DNA of 64,000 nucleotides, taken from NCBI RefSeq assembly GCF_902506095.1, contig NZ_LR733293.1:3592164-3656163 (forward strand). The letters are read 5' to 3'. Source of the stretch: Arthrobacter sp. 9AX. GTDB taxonomy: Bacteria; Actinomycetota; Actinomycetes; Actinomycetales; Micrococcaceae. Position 1 is the first letter of the stretch. Each line of letters begins with the position of its first letter. The notes under the pieces were generated by a model. That model saw only the letters and a program-made list of their open reading frames with translations. It searched no databases and was not told the origin of the DNA. Below, one piece after another: positions 41,159 to 50,471 of the stretch. The position numbers and the translations under genes were made by a program.

Positions 41159-42832
41159 TCAGGCCGGCGCGAGCACGCCCCGGTCCATCGAGTAGCGGAT
41201 CCAGCGCCCGGCAGCGCCTGGCGGGTTGCCCGCACTGCCGGCGGCCTGCTGGCACGCGGCGAACCACTTCCGGAGGGCGCGGTCGTGGCTGACCATCACC
41301 AGGGTTCCGCTGAACCCGGCGAGCGCCGCCTCCAGTTGTTCCACCAGGACGGGCGCCAGGTGGTTGGTGGGCTCGTCCACAATCAGGGTGTTGTAGCCGC
41401 CCAGCAGCAGCCGGGCGAGGGCCAGCCGGCGCTGTTGCCCTGCCGAGAGGCTGCCGACAGGGACGTGGAACTCGCTGGTGCGGAACAATCCCAGTCCGAG
41501 CAGGGCCTCGGCATGTTCGTCGATGTTGCCCCCGAGGCCCGCCGCGAACGCGGGCAGCAGCCGGAGCGACGGACGCAGCGGAAGTTCCAGTTCCTGCTGC
41601 AGGTAGCCCACCCGTTCCGGCCGGGTGACACTCCCGCCGGCTGGTTCCAGGGTTCCGGCGAGCACGGACAGCAGCGTGGATTTGCCCGCACCGTTCGGCC
41701 CCACGATCAGGATCTTTTCGCCCACACCGGCCTGGAAATCCGTGGGTTGAAGCCGTCCCGGAACGCTGACCCCGTTGGTTGCAAGGCGCACCGGCTGTGC
41801 GGCGTCAGCTGAAGCTCCCAAATCCGCGGGCGGGGCAAGCCGCAATGGCACGGGCGGCTGGTCCACCGGGCTGGCTTCGAGCCGCCGCAACCGTTCCTTG
41901 GCATTGCGGACCTGGCTGCTCGCGGCCCGTTCCCAGGTGCCTGTTTTGAACCCGAAGGACATCTTGTCGGCGTCCCGCTTGCGGCCGTACCCCATGGTTC
42001 CGGCCACCGTTTCGGCCTGCCGCTTTTCCGCCGCCATGGCGTCCAGCCAGCCGTGGTACTGCTGCACCCAGCGCTGGCGTTCGGCGGCTTTCTCCCGGAG
42101 GTAGCCGTCATAACCGTTGCCGTAGCGGGCTACGGTGCGCCGTTCGGCATCCACTTCGATGATCGTGGCGGCCACCTTCCGGAGCAGCATCCGGTCGTGC
42201 GACACCACCACCACAATGCCGCGGTGGGTCGCCAGCCGCTCCTCGAGCCACTTCACACCCCGGGCGTCGAGGTGGTTGGTGGGTTCGTCCAGGAGCAGGA
42301 TGTCCAGCGGGTCGGCCAGTACGCAGGCGAGCGCCACGCGTTCCTGCTCCCCGCCGGACAGTGATCCGAGCGTCCGGCTTCGGTCCAGGCCGCCCAGGCC
42401 CAGCCGGTCCAGTGCCGCTTCCACCCGGGATTCCGCCGCGTAGCCTTCCCTCAGCTGGTACTCGGTCTGCAGCCTGCCGTAAGTTTCCAGGTCAGCGTCC
42501 TCGGCGTCTGCCAGCCCGGCCTCGAGCCGGTCCAGTTCAGCTTCAAGTTCGCGCAGCGAGGCGAGGGAAGCGTCGATGGCACCGCCCACGGTGAATGACT
42601 CCGGCAGCCCATGGGTCTGGGCGAGGTAGCCCACCCGGCCCCGGATGGTGACGGCGCCTTCCTGCGGCTGCTCATGCCCGGACAGGATGCGCAGCAGGGT
42701 GGATTTGCCGGCACCGTTTTCGCCCACCACCGCCACATGCTCGCGCGCCGTGATGACCAGGTTGATATCGTCCAGCAGCAGGCGGTCGCCGTAGCCGTGG
42801 GAAACGCCGGAAAGGTTCAGGTGTTCAGTCAA
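41159..42832 (-). CDS. ABC-F family ATPase (ribosome-associated or antibiotic-protection type)
   Basis: 557 residues from TTG 42832 (GCGAGGAC upstream); an in-frame TTG at 42847 is weaker. Two ATP-binding cassettes without membrane domains: Walker A GENGAGKST, signature LSGGEQERVALA and LLLDEPTNHLD in the first, and GPNGAGKSTLL, LSAGQQRRLALA and LIVDEPTNHL in the second, separated by an Arg/Glu-rich linker (DGYLREKAAERQRW...). ABC-F proteins act on the ribosome; some give antibiotic resistance. Substrate not predictable. Confidence 0.93.
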   Translation of the reverse strand: MTEHLNLSGVSHGYGDRLLLDDINLVITAREHVAVVGENGAGKSTLLRILSGHEQPQEGAVTIRGRVGYLAQTHGLPESFTVGGAIDASLASLRELEAELDRLEAGLADAEDADLETYGRLQTEYQLREGYAAESRVEAALDRLGLGGLDRSRTLGSLSGGEQERVALACVLADPLDILLLDEPTNHLDARGVKWLEERLATHRGIVVVVSHDRMLLRKVAATIIEVDAERRTVARYGNGYDGYLREKAAERQRWVQQYHGWLDAMAAEKRQAETVAGTMGYGRKRDADKMSFGFKTGTWERAASSQVRNAKERLRRLEASPVDQPPVPLRLAPPADLGASADAAQPVRLATNGVSVPGRLQPTDFQAGVGEKILIVGPNGAGKSTLLSVLAGTLEPAGGSVTRPERVGYLQQELELPLRPSLRLLPAFAAGLGGNIDEHAEALLGLGLFRTSEFHVPVGSLSAGQQRRLALARLLLGGYNTLIVDEPTNHLAPVLVEQLEAALAGFSGTLVMVSHDRALRKWFAACQQAAGSAGNPPGAAGRWIRYSMDRGVLAPA

Positions 42833-43030
42833 GGGAAGTCCTCGCAAAGCTCCGAAGTGTGGCCGCGGGAGCCAGGCCGAAACATCGGGGGCTCGACCAA
42901 CGGCCTTGGATTTGAGGGGAACAGTCCGGCGTGGCCGGGCTGCTGTCAGGACTTCATCGCTCCAGCCTGCCCGCCTGCGGGAATTGAGTCAAGCGGCAGG
43001 GCCGGGGCGGCTGCCTCACCCGGCACCCAG

Positions 43031-43071
43031 CGGACGACGGCGGCGCCCGGGCCAGGTGCCGCCGTCGTCCG
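43031..43071 (-). terminator. Terminator of the metal-transport operon
   Basis: CGGACGACGGCGGC (43031-43044) pairs with GCCGCCGTCGTCCG (43058-43071). It follows the metal permease gene on the minus strand by 16 bases. The same GACGGCGGC-type stem appears at 13650, 34713 and 36054. Confidence 0.78.
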
Positions 43072-43086
43072 CTCACACGTGGCGGG

Positions 43087-43953
43087 TCAGACGGCGAGCG
43101 CTGCCGCTTTTCGGCGCCGGGCCTTCGCAAGCCGGGTACCGATCAGGCCCTGCCGTGGGCTGAACAGGTAGACGACGGCGAACACCACGCCCTGCGTGAG
43201 CACCACCATTGCCCCGGACGCGGTGTCCAGGTAGTAGCTGATGTAGATACCGGCCAGCGAACAGACGGCAGAGATCACCGGGGCGATGACCAGCATGCGC
43301 GAGAAGCGGTCGGTCAGCAGGTACGCGGTGGCGCCGGGGATGATGAGCATGGCCACCACCAGCACCACGCCCACAGTCTGCAGTGCCACCACGGACGTCA
43401 GCGCAAGCAGGCCCAGCAACAGCGCGCCCAGGCGTTTGGGTGAGAGTCCGATGGCGTGCGCGTGGATGGGGTCGAACGCATACAGGGTGAGGTCGCGCCT
43501 TTTGAGGATCAGGATGGCGAAGGCCACGACGCCCAGCACCAGAACCTGGATCAGGTCCGGGATGCTGACGCCGAGGAGGTTGCCGAAGATGATGTGGTTG
43601 AGGTCGGTCTGGCTGGGCGTCACCGAAATCAGCACCAGGCCCAGGGCGAACAGCGACGAGAACACGATGCCGATCGCCGCGTCTTCCTTCACCCGGCTCG
43701 TGTTGCGGACCACCCCTATCAGGGTGACCGCGACGAGGGCGAACACCAGCGCGCCGAGGGCAAACGGGGCACCGACGATGTACGCCAGCACCACCCCCGG
43801 GAGGACCGCATGGGAGACGGCGTCGCCCATCAGGGACCAGCCAATCAATACCAGCCAGCAACTGAGCACTGCGCAGACCACGGCGGCCAGGGCGGTGGTG
43901 ACCAAGGCACGGACCATAAAGTCGTAGCCCAGCGGTTCCAGGAGCAGCTCCAT
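43087..43953 (-). CDS. Metal ABC transporter permease (Mn/Zn family)
   Basis: 288 residues. Eight or nine membrane helices of the ZnuB/MntB (ABC-3) type: DFMVRALVTTALAAVVCAVLSCWLVLIGWSLMGDAVSHAVLPGVVLAYI is the conserved family opening, with IGLSPKRLGALLLGLLALTSVVALQTVGVVLVVAMLIIPGATAYLL later. Start overlaps the ATPase stop by one base. Third gene of the Mn/Zn import operon. Confidence 0.94.
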   Translation of the reverse strand: MELLLEPLGYDFMVRALVTTALAAVVCAVLSCWLVLIGWSLMGDAVSHAVLPGVVLAYIVGAPFALGALVFALVAVTLIGVVRNTSRVKEDAAIGIVFSSLFALGLVLISVTPSQTDLNHIIFGNLLGVSIPDLIQVLVLGVVAFAILILKRRDLTLYAFDPIHAHAIGLSPKRLGALLLGLLALTSVVALQTVGVVLVVAMLIIPGATAYLLTDRFSRMLVIAPVISAVCSLAGIYISYYLDTASGAMVVLTQGVVFAVVYLFSPRQGLIGTRLAKARRRKAAALAV

Positions 43954-44780
43954 CAGTGGTTCCCCCTCTCGGCGGCCGGGGCTGTGAGGTCCGGCGCTGT
44001 GATGCCCGGTGCCGGAACGTTCCGGTCCGGCACATTCCCTTCCGGCAGTTCGCTGTTCAGCACGTCCAGGCCAAAGGCCATCGCCAGGTTCTCGGGCTGC
44101 AGCACCACCTCGGGCGGCCCGTGCATCAGGACCTTGTGCATCAGGAGGATGGCCTCGTCGCAGAGTTGGGGCAGGGCATGCAGGTCGTGGGTGGACACCA
44201 GGATGGTGCAGCCGTCGGAGGCGAGTTCGCGCAGGAGCCGGGTGATGGTGGCCTCGGACCGTTTGTCCACGCCGGCGAAGGGTTCGTCCAGGAGCATGGT
44301 GGTGGCGCCCTGGGCGATCCCGCGGGCTACGAAGGCACGCTTCTTCTGGCCGCCGGAGAGCTGGCCGATCTGGCGGCCGGCATACGGCCCCAGCTCCACC
44401 CGGTCCAAGGCTTCGTCGACGGCGGCGCGGTCCGCTTTGGAGGCACGTCGGGTGAAGCCCTGGTGGCCGTAGCGGCCCATCATCACCACGTCCCGGACGG
44501 ACAGCGGGAATTGCCAGTCCACGTCCTCGCTCTGCGGCACGTAGCCGATCCCGCCCTGCTTGCGGGCCCTGGAAGGCGACTGTCCGTTGATCCGGACAGT
44601 GCCGGCGTCGGGCTTGATCATTCCCATAATCACCTTGAAGAGCGTTGACTTGCCGGAGCCGTTCATGCCCACCAGCCCACAGATACGGGCGGGCTCGAGG
44701 GCAACGGACGCCGCGTCGAGCGCCAGGACCTCGCCGTAATGAACGGTGACATGCTCAACGAGGATGGCCGGGGAGATCAT
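43953..44780 (-). CDS. Metal ABC transporter ATP-binding protein
   Basis: 275 residues. Walker A GMNGSGKSTLF, Q-loop YVPQSEDVDWQFPLSVRDVVMMGRYG (the QSE-DVDW form usual in Mn/Zn importers), signature LSGGQKKRAFVARGIA, Walker B TTMLLDEPF with GVD. It overlaps the binding-protein stop by four bases (ATGA). The C-terminal 40 residues are Pro/Asp-rich, an extra tail not needed for the fold. Confidence 0.94.
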   Translation of the reverse strand: MISPAILVEHVTVHYGEVLALDAASVALEPARICGLVGMNGSGKSTLFKVIMGMIKPDAGTVRINGQSPSRARKQGGIGYVPQSEDVDWQFPLSVRDVVMMGRYGHQGFTRRASKADRAAVDEALDRVELGPYAGRQIGQLSGGQKKRAFVARGIAQGATTMLLDEPFAGVDKRSEATITRLLRELASDGCTILVSTHDLHALPQLCDEAILLMHKVLMHGPPEVVLQPENLAMAFGLDVLNSELPEGNVPDRNVPAPGITAPDLTAPAAERGNH

Positions 44781-45757
44781 GATGCCGCTCCTGTGGGTGC
44801 TCCGGCGAGGGACTTGGTGATCAGATCGGCGTCGTGCCGGATGAGGTCAAGATAGGTGGGCACCGGCCCGTCCGTCTCGGAGAGGGAGTCCACGTAAAGG
44901 GTGCCGCCGAACTTCGCCCCGGTGGCCCCCACCACCTGTTGCATGGGCGCATCGGAAACCGTGGATTCGCAGAAAACCGCCGGGACCTTGTTGGCCCTGA
45001 CGTATTCGATGGCGCGGGTGATCTGCTGCGGGGTGGCCTGCTGTTCGGCGTTGACCGCCCAGATGTACACCTCTTTGAGCCCGGCGTCCCGGGCCAGGTA
45101 GGAGAACGCACCTTCGCAAGTCACCAGGGCGCGCTGGTTCTCGGGGAGGCCGGACAGGCTGGACACCATCTGGTCCTGCACCGCCTGCAGCTCGGCCTTG
45201 TAGGCGGCCCCGTTGGCCTTGAAGACGCCGGCGTTGTCCGGGTCGAGGTCGCTGAAGGCCTTCACCATGTTGTCCACGTAGATCTGCACGTTCACCGGGG
45301 ACATCCAGGCGTGCGGGTTTGGCTTGCCCTGGTAGGAGTCCTCGTTGATGGACACCACCTGCACACCGTCACTGACCACCGCGTGCGGCACGTTCAGTCC
45401 CTCCACGAACTGCCCAAACCAGGCCTCGAGGTTCAGCCCGTTGTCCAGGATCAGGTCTGCTTTGGAGGCTTTCCGGATGTCGCCGGGGGTGGGTTCGTAG
45501 CCATGGATCTCGGCGCCGGCCTTGGTGATCGACTCAACCGTGAGCTTGTCCCCCGCCACATTCCTGGCGACGTCGGCCAGCACCGTGAAGGTGGTCAGGA
45601 CTACTTTCTTGTCTCCGCCGTTGCCGGAGGCGCCTCCGCAGGCGGTCAGCAGGAGGGAAAGCACGACGGCGGCTCCCGCCCCGGCGCGGAAGCGCGCCTG
45701 GCGGAGGGCGAGGGTTCGGGCGGCTACTTTGGCGCACCGAAACAAAAGTTTAGGCAT
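44777..45757 (-). CDS. Metal ABC transporter substrate-binding lipoprotein, probably Mn-type
   Basis: 326 residues from ATG 45757, which also fits a leaderless transcript. Signal peptide with lipobox LLLTAC. ZnuA/PsaA-like fold: LADVARNVAGDKLTVESI, HGYEPTPGDIRKASKADLIL (first His), NPHAWMSPVNVQIYVDNM (second His), and TCEGAFSYLARDAGL carrying the third ligand (Glu). The His-rich loop of zinc-type proteins is absent, so manganese is more likely. First gene of the three-gene operon. Confidence 0.9.
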   Translation of the reverse strand: MPKLLFRCAKVAARTLALRQARFRAGAGAAVVLSLLLTACGGASGNGGDKKVVLTTFTVLADVARNVAGDKLTVESITKAGAEIHGYEPTPGDIRKASKADLILDNGLNLEAWFGQFVEGLNVPHAVVSDGVQVVSINEDSYQGKPNPHAWMSPVNVQIYVDNMVKAFSDLDPDNAGVFKANGAAYKAELQAVQDQMVSSLSGLPENQRALVTCEGAFSYLARDAGLKEVYIWAVNAEQQATPQQITRAIEYVRANKVPAVFCESTVSDAPMQQVVGATGAKFGGTLYVDSLSETDGPVPTYLDLIRHDADLITKSLAGAPTGAAS

Positions 45758-45793
45758 ACCGAATATTCTAGGGGGCGCCTGATCCCCCGGCAA
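45750..45793 (-). promoter_or_regulatory. Leaderless promoter with metal-repressor-like box
   Basis: On the minus strand: -35 TTGCCG (45793-45788), 17-base spacer, -10 TAGAAT (45770-45765), seven bases, then the ATG at 45757. The start codon lies within TTCGGTATGCCTAA (45763-45750), a palindrome of the DtxR/MntR type. A repressor here would block both the start of transcription and ribosome entry. Confidence 0.7.
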
Positions 45794-45833
45794 CGTGGAC
45801 GTCGTCACTTCCCCCTCCAGCTAGGCTGAAACC

Positions 45834-46595
45834 ATGGCCACCGCACACCGCCGACCACCCGCTCCGCAGCCACAGCTGTACCGGTTTTCGCCCCTCGACT
45901 TCGCCACGGTGGGCCTGTACGTGGCGATTGCCGGATTCTTCGTTGTGGCCGGGGACCTGCTGGAGCCGTTCCTGCGGCAGATCGCGCCGAGTCCGGCCGC
46001 GGCTTCGTACGCCACGAACCTGCTCTTCTATGCCTCGGTGGGAATTCTCGCGGTCTTTGCTGCGCGGCGCGTGGTGGGCCGCGACCTGCGGGTGCTGGCA
46101 ACCCGGCCGTGGTTCACCCTGATGATGGTTCCGGCAGCGGTGATTGCCATGATGATCCTGACCGCCGTGGTGGTGGCTGCAAGCGGAAACGTGGAGACGT
46201 CGGAGAACCAGGTGGGACTCCAGGCGCTGATGCAGCAGGTCCCGGCGTGGCTGATGGTTCCGCTGCTGGTGGTGGTGGGTCCATTCGTCGAGGAGTACAT
46301 CTTCCGGCACCTGCTGATCGGCAAGCTGAGCCGGCGGATCAACATCTGGGTCTGCTGCGTATTGTCGGTGCTCCTGTTCGCGGCACTGCACATCGTGGGC
46401 CAGGAAGCGCTGACGCTCACCGTCCTGCTGCCGTACCTGGCCATGGGCGCAACCCTGGTGTTCGTGTATGTGTGGACCGGCCGGAACCTGATGTTCTCCT
46501 ACTTCGTCCATGCTGCCAAGAACCTGCTGGCCGTGGTGTTCATCTACGCCATCCCGCCCGAGGTCTACGAACAGCTCCAGCAGGTCCCGGCCTGA
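45834..46595 (+). CDS. CPBP-family intramembrane metalloprotease
   Basis: 253 residues. Eight hydrophobic segments. Catalytic motifs: EEYIFRHLL (E153, E154, R158), FAALHIVG (His) and YFVHAAKN (His/Asn), as in CAAX/CPBP proteases (Abi family). An N-terminal Pro-rich leader of about 16 residues precedes the first helix. Members process prenylated peptides or protect bacteriocin producers. Substrate unknown; no bacteriocin gene is adjacent. Divergent from the metal operon. Confidence 0.9.
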   Translation: MATAHRRPPAPQPQLYRFSPLDFATVGLYVAIAGFFVVAGDLLEPFLRQIAPSPAAASYATNLLFYASVGILAVFAARRVVGRDLRVLATRPWFTLMMVPAAVIAMMILTAVVVAASGNVETSENQVGLQALMQQVPAWLMVPLLVVVGPFVEEYIFRHLLIGKLSRRINIWVCCVLSVLLFAALHIVGQEALTLTVLLPYLAMGATLVFVYVWTGRNLMFSYFVHAAKNLLAVVFIYAIPPEVYEQLQQVPA

Positions 46596-46665
46596 ACGCA
46601 ACGCGGGGTCCGGACGGCCCATGAGGCCCCCTGCCATGGGCTCGATGTGACCCCGGTGGCAGTGG

Positions 46666-48552
46666 CTACGCCGGGCCGGGCATCCCCCGAAGCGTGAACA
46701 CGTGCCTGCCCCTGGTCCGGCCGGTGATGAACACCTTGATGCCATCGGAGGCATTCGTTCCGGCCAGGTAGCGGTAGTTTTCACCCGGGTTGTAGACGGG
46801 CGGAGTGTCGGGATCGGCGGGGATGCCAGGACCAAACTCGATGACGTCTGATCCCACGCGGTAACTGCCCATGCCGTCAACGAGCTGGAAGGCGCCCCGT
46901 TCGCCCAATGGCGCCACGCCGTCGAGCACTCCCCCGGGCCGGAAGGTGAGTTCCAGGGCAAAGGCAGTGTCCGCGCCTTCGAAGTCGATCGTCAGGACCG
47001 CTTGGTCCCCGTCCACCTCCACGCGGATGTCCGTGCCCAGTCTGTGCTCAACGGTTGGCCGGCTGCTGAAGTCCATGCTGGCGCTGAACCTGCCCTCGTG
47101 CTGCAGCTCATAAATCCCGTCTTCCCGCCGCTTTCCCTGTGGCAGGGGCAGGTAGAAGTTGGCAGCCACGGTCTCGGACAGGGCCGCCGAGTTGCCGTTG
47201 CGGACAGTGTGCTGGCTGCGGAACGGGCCCAGGTCAAAGAAGCTGCGGGAGAGCCGCACACCGGAGAGCATGGCTTCCCCGTGCACGAACCGAAGGAATG
47301 TGGGGTTGCTGGACAGGCCCGACACCACGCCGGGGATCAGCTCGTCGCAGCCCCCGAAAACGGTGCTGACGGAGCCGGACGCGCGGAACCGGTGCAGGCC
47401 GCAACTGTCCAGCGCGGCCCGGACAGGCGCAAGTGCCGCGGGCAGGCCAGGCGCGGCTCCGGAGATTGAAGCGTCCGACGGCGGCTGCTGGCCCAGGCGG
47501 ACAGCGTCACCGAAGAGAACATCGCCGAAGGCAGGGCCGCCAGCGTCACCAGCGCCGGAGTCACCAAAAACAGCGTCACCGGGCAGCGCCGCACGCAGCC
47601 AGGGGTCGAGCCGGGTCAGTGCCAGCAGCTTGGCCGGTTCATGGAGGGGCAGGGTTCCGAGCCAGGTGGCTGCTGCGGCGAAGTCGGGGCGGCCGTCCTG
47701 GTTGGCCAGGCGGCGGTACAGGCGGAGGAACGGGGCCGCATGGAAGGTCAGCCATTGGTCCTGGCGCCGGGAAAACACCGATTCCACGCTGCCGTCCGCG
47801 TTGAAGAACGGCAGGAACGCGGTGAGGTTCCGCCGCACGTGGTCCAGCAGCCCGGGCCGGCCGAAGCTGTCCGCGATGGTGATCAGGGACGGGTTGGTGA
47901 CGGCCGTGGCGTAGAGCGGGCTGCGCTCCGAGTACATACCGTCCGGCAGCTGGTCGATGCCCTCGGCCAGCCATTCCTCGATCCGGTCGGCGATGTCCTG
48001 GCTCGGCTGCAACTGATGCATCTGGGCCAGCGCCGCGGACAGCTCCCACCGGTGGTTCGGGGTGTGGACGCCGCCCGAAACCATCGCGTCGGTAGCCCGG
48101 GCAACGATGAGGGACAAACGGGCGTCCACTTCTGCCAGTAAAGGACCCGGAGTGTCCAGCGCCCGGATCAGGCCCAGGGCAAGGCACACATCGTTCAGGG
48201 TGAAGGCGGAGTCCGGCGGCGAGCACAGGTTGGTTCCGTCGAACAAGCCGGTGGGGCCCTGCAGCAGCTCGAGCCGGTCCAGGTGGCAGGCCATGGGCTC
48301 CCGCAGCCGGCCTGACCCGCAATAGGCCGAACCAGGCTCACTGAATACGGTGACCAGGGCCAGCAGCCGTCCCATGGCCTCACGGTGCGGCAGGGCAGCG
48401 GCCTGCGGCACGGCAACGCCCTGCGGCTGGGCGGTGAGATGGGGCGCCGCGGAGGCCTCGGCGTCGTGCGTTTCCAGCATGCTGTGCACGTACTGGTCCG
48501 CGGCCTTCACCACCCGGCCCAGGAAGACGACCTCGGCTGGGGCTGTCTGCAA
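46666..48552 (-). CDS. Probable heparinase II/III-like polysaccharide lyase or related glycan enzyme
   Basis: 628 residues from TTG 48552 with AAAGGTAAG upstream. The first half is helical and resembles an (alpha/alpha) toroid, with VHTPNHRWELSAALAQMHQL, which looks like the Asn-His catalytic patch of lyases, and MYSERSPLYATAVTNPSL. The second half is beta-rich (EAMLSGVRLSRSFFDLGPFRSQH, then a sandwich). No signal peptide was seen, so it would act on imported oligosaccharides. The last gene of the sugar transport cluster. The family assignment is by pattern only and moderate. Confidence 0.62.
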   Translation of the reverse strand: MQTAPAEVVFLGRVVKAADQYVHSMLETHDAEASAAPHLTAQPQGVAVPQAAALPHREAMGRLLALVTVFSEPGSAYCGSGRLREPMACHLDRLELLQGPTGLFDGTNLCSPPDSAFTLNDVCLALGLIRALDTPGPLLAEVDARLSLIVARATDAMVSGGVHTPNHRWELSAALAQMHQLQPSQDIADRIEEWLAEGIDQLPDGMYSERSPLYATAVTNPSLITIADSFGRPGLLDHVRRNLTAFLPFFNADGSVESVFSRRQDQWLTFHAAPFLRLYRRLANQDGRPDFAAAATWLGTLPLHEPAKLLALTRLDPWLRAALPGDAVFGDSGAGDAGGPAFGDVLFGDAVRLGQQPPSDASISGAAPGLPAALAPVRAALDSCGLHRFRASGSVSTVFGGCDELIPGVVSGLSSNPTFLRFVHGEAMLSGVRLSRSFFDLGPFRSQHTVRNGNSAALSETVAANFYLPLPQGKRREDGIYELQHEGRFSASMDFSSRPTVEHRLGTDIRVEVDGDQAVLTIDFEGADTAFALELTFRPGGVLDGVAPLGERGAFQLVDGMGSYRVGSDVIEFGPGIPADPDTPPVYNPGENYRYLAGTNASDGIKVFITGRTRGRHVFTLRGMPGPA

Positions 48553-48601
48553 ATTTCTTACCTTTCATTGGTCCCGCCGCAGCGGCGGCCACCGGATCGG
48601 G

Positions 48602-49519
48602 CTAGTCCTTCAGGCCGGCGCTGACGTCAGCGTTCAACACGTACTTCTGGAACACAAAGAACACCAGCACCAGCGGCAGGATGGAGATCACCGAGGCGCC
48701 CAGGAGCACCGGCCAGTCAATGTTCTCGGCACCGACGATGCTCCGGAGAGCCAACTGCAGCGTGTACCACTTGGGGTCGTTGAGCACGATCAGGGGCCAG
48801 ATGTAGTCGTTCCAGCGCCACTGGAAGGAGAAGATGGCCAGGGTGAACAGGATGGGCCGGGACAACGGCAGCATGATGCGGAAGAAGATGGCCAGCTCGC
48901 TGGCGCCGTCGATCCGGGCGGAGTGCAGCAGGTCATCCGGAACCGTCAGGAAGAACTGCCGGAACATAAACACACCGGTGGCGGTGAGGACGGACGGCAC
49001 AATGATGCCGGCCAGGGAGTTGTACAGGCCCAGGTCCCGGATCACCGAGAACGTGGGGTTCAGGATGACCTCGGTGGGCAGCATCGTGGTGGCCAGGATG
49101 CACACAAAGAACAGCCGGGTTCCCTTGTTGTTGTACTTCGCCAGCGCATACCCGGTGCAGGCGCTGAAAAACACCGTCAGCAGGGTGGTGACTATCGCCA
49201 CCGTAGCCGTATTGAGGAAGTACTGGGCAAAGTCCACCCGTTCCCAGGCGTCCACGAATCCCTGGAACGTCCATTCCCTGGGGAGCATGGACAGCGGGTA
49301 GCTGAACAGTTCGCTCCCCGGCTTGAAGGAGCTGAGCAGGAACCAGAGCAGCGGCAGCGCGTAGACGGCCGCGATCAGCCACATCAGCACGGTCAAGGGG
49401 ACAGACAGTTTGGCCCGGCCCTCCCGATTGCCCCTCTTGCCCCTGATGGACTCCACCTTTTCGGCACCGGGCGCAGCTTCCGCCGCGACGACGGGAGGCA
49501 GGTTGGCAGCTGTTGCCAT
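48602..49519 (-). CDS. Sugar ABC transporter permease, MalG/UgpE type
   Basis: 305 residues. Six membrane helices with the EAA loop LLHSARIDGASELAIFFRIMLPLSRPI. The N-terminus has a long cytoplasmic lead (ATAANLPPVVAAEAAPGAEKVESIRG) before helix one. It is three bases from the MalF-type permease gene. No ATPase gene is in the cluster, which suggests a shared MsiK-type ATPase. Confidence 0.93.
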   Translation of the reverse strand: MATAANLPPVVAAEAAPGAEKVESIRGKRGNREGRAKLSVPLTVLMWLIAAVYALPLLWFLLSSFKPGSELFSYPLSMLPREWTFQGFVDAWERVDFAQYFLNTATVAIVTTLLTVFFSACTGYALAKYNNKGTRLFFVCILATTMLPTEVILNPTFSVIRDLGLYNSLAGIIVPSVLTATGVFMFRQFFLTVPDDLLHSARIDGASELAIFFRIMLPLSRPILFTLAIFSFQWRWNDYIWPLIVLNDPKWYTLQLALRSIVGAENIDWPVLLGASVISILPLVLVFFVFQKYVLNADVSAGLKD

Positions 49520-49522
49520 GGG

Positions 49523-50467
49523 TCAGCCCTTCTTCCGGTTGAACCGCAGCTGGATGAGCGCGATCGCGAGCAGGACCACCATCAGCACCATCGAGGCTGC
49601 ACTGGCGTAGCCCACCTTGGACTGCTCGAAGCCGGTCTTGTAGATGTACTGGACGATCAGGGTGTTCTCCGTGCCCGGTCCGCCGTTGGTCAGCGCCTGG
49701 ATCATGGCGAATTCCTTCATTGCGTGGATGGTGGAGAGCAAAATGACCATAAACGACGTCGGCGCAATGCCTGGGAGCGTGACGTTCAGGAAGCGTTGCC
49801 ACGCGTTCGCCCCGTCCAGCTCGGCTGCCTCCAGCAGGGCCTCCGGGATGTTCTTCAGTGCCGCAATGAACAGCAGCATGTTGAAGGCCGTCCCGCCCCA
49901 GGCCGAAGCGAAGATGACCACGGTCAGGGCCAGGTTGCCGTTGCTGGACCACGGCACGGGACTGCCGCCGAGGGTGGAAATGATGAAGTTGACGAACCCG
50001 AAGTCCTGCCCGAACAGCCACTTCCAGATGACGCCCACCACAATGGGCGAGATCAGCCAGGGCAGGAAGATCACGATTTTTGCGGCGGTCCGGCCGCGGA
50101 CGGCCTTGCTGACCAGCAGCGCGGCCACGCCAAGGGAGCAGACATAGACCAGGGGCACGGACAGGACCGTATAGACAAAGGTCCTGCCCAGCGCCGCGTA
50201 GAACGTCCCGTCCGCGAACAGCTTCTGGAAGTTGGCGAGGCCGATGAAGTTCAGCTTGCCCACGCCGCGGTAATCCGTGAAGGAGTACAGCAGGCCCAGG
50301 GCGCCGGGCCAGACGAAGAAGACCAGGAACAGCACCACGTTGACGCCGATGAGGATCAGCGGTGCGATGACATACCGGTTCCTGCGCTTCTGCTGCGACT
50401 TGGTCCCGAGTGCCCCTTTACCGGGCGCTCCCGGCGCCACGGTGGTGGTCATGGTTGAGTGTGCCAC
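49523..50467 (-). CDS. Sugar ABC transporter permease, MalF/UgpA type
   Basis: 314 residues, GTG start. Six membrane helices, EAA loop PEALLEAAELDGANAWQRFLNVTLPGI near the C-terminal third. The N-terminal lead (TTTVAPGAPGKGALGTKSQQKRRN) is basic. The gene lies between the binding-protein gene (stop four bases upstream) and the second permease. Confidence 0.93.
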   Translation of the reverse strand: MAHSTMTTTVAPGAPGKGALGTKSQQKRRNRYVIAPLILIGVNVVLFLVFFVWPGALGLLYSFTDYRGVGKLNFIGLANFQKLFADGTFYAALGRTFVYTVLSVPLVYVCSLGVAALLVSKAVRGRTAAKIVIFLPWLISPIVVGVIWKWLFGQDFGFVNFIISTLGGSPVPWSSNGNLALTVVIFASAWGGTAFNMLLFIAALKNIPEALLEAAELDGANAWQRFLNVTLPGIAPTSFMVILLSTIHAMKEFAMIQALTNGGPGTENTLIVQYIYKTGFEQSKVGYASAASMVLMVVLLAIALIQLRFNRKKG

Positions 50468-50471
50468 GGCC

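Noticed and set aside
48350..50458. Open plus-strand frame of about 700 codons antisense to the sugar permeases
   Set aside because: It crosses three well-supported genes on the other strand and has a low-complexity His/Gln/Asp composition typical of a shadow frame.
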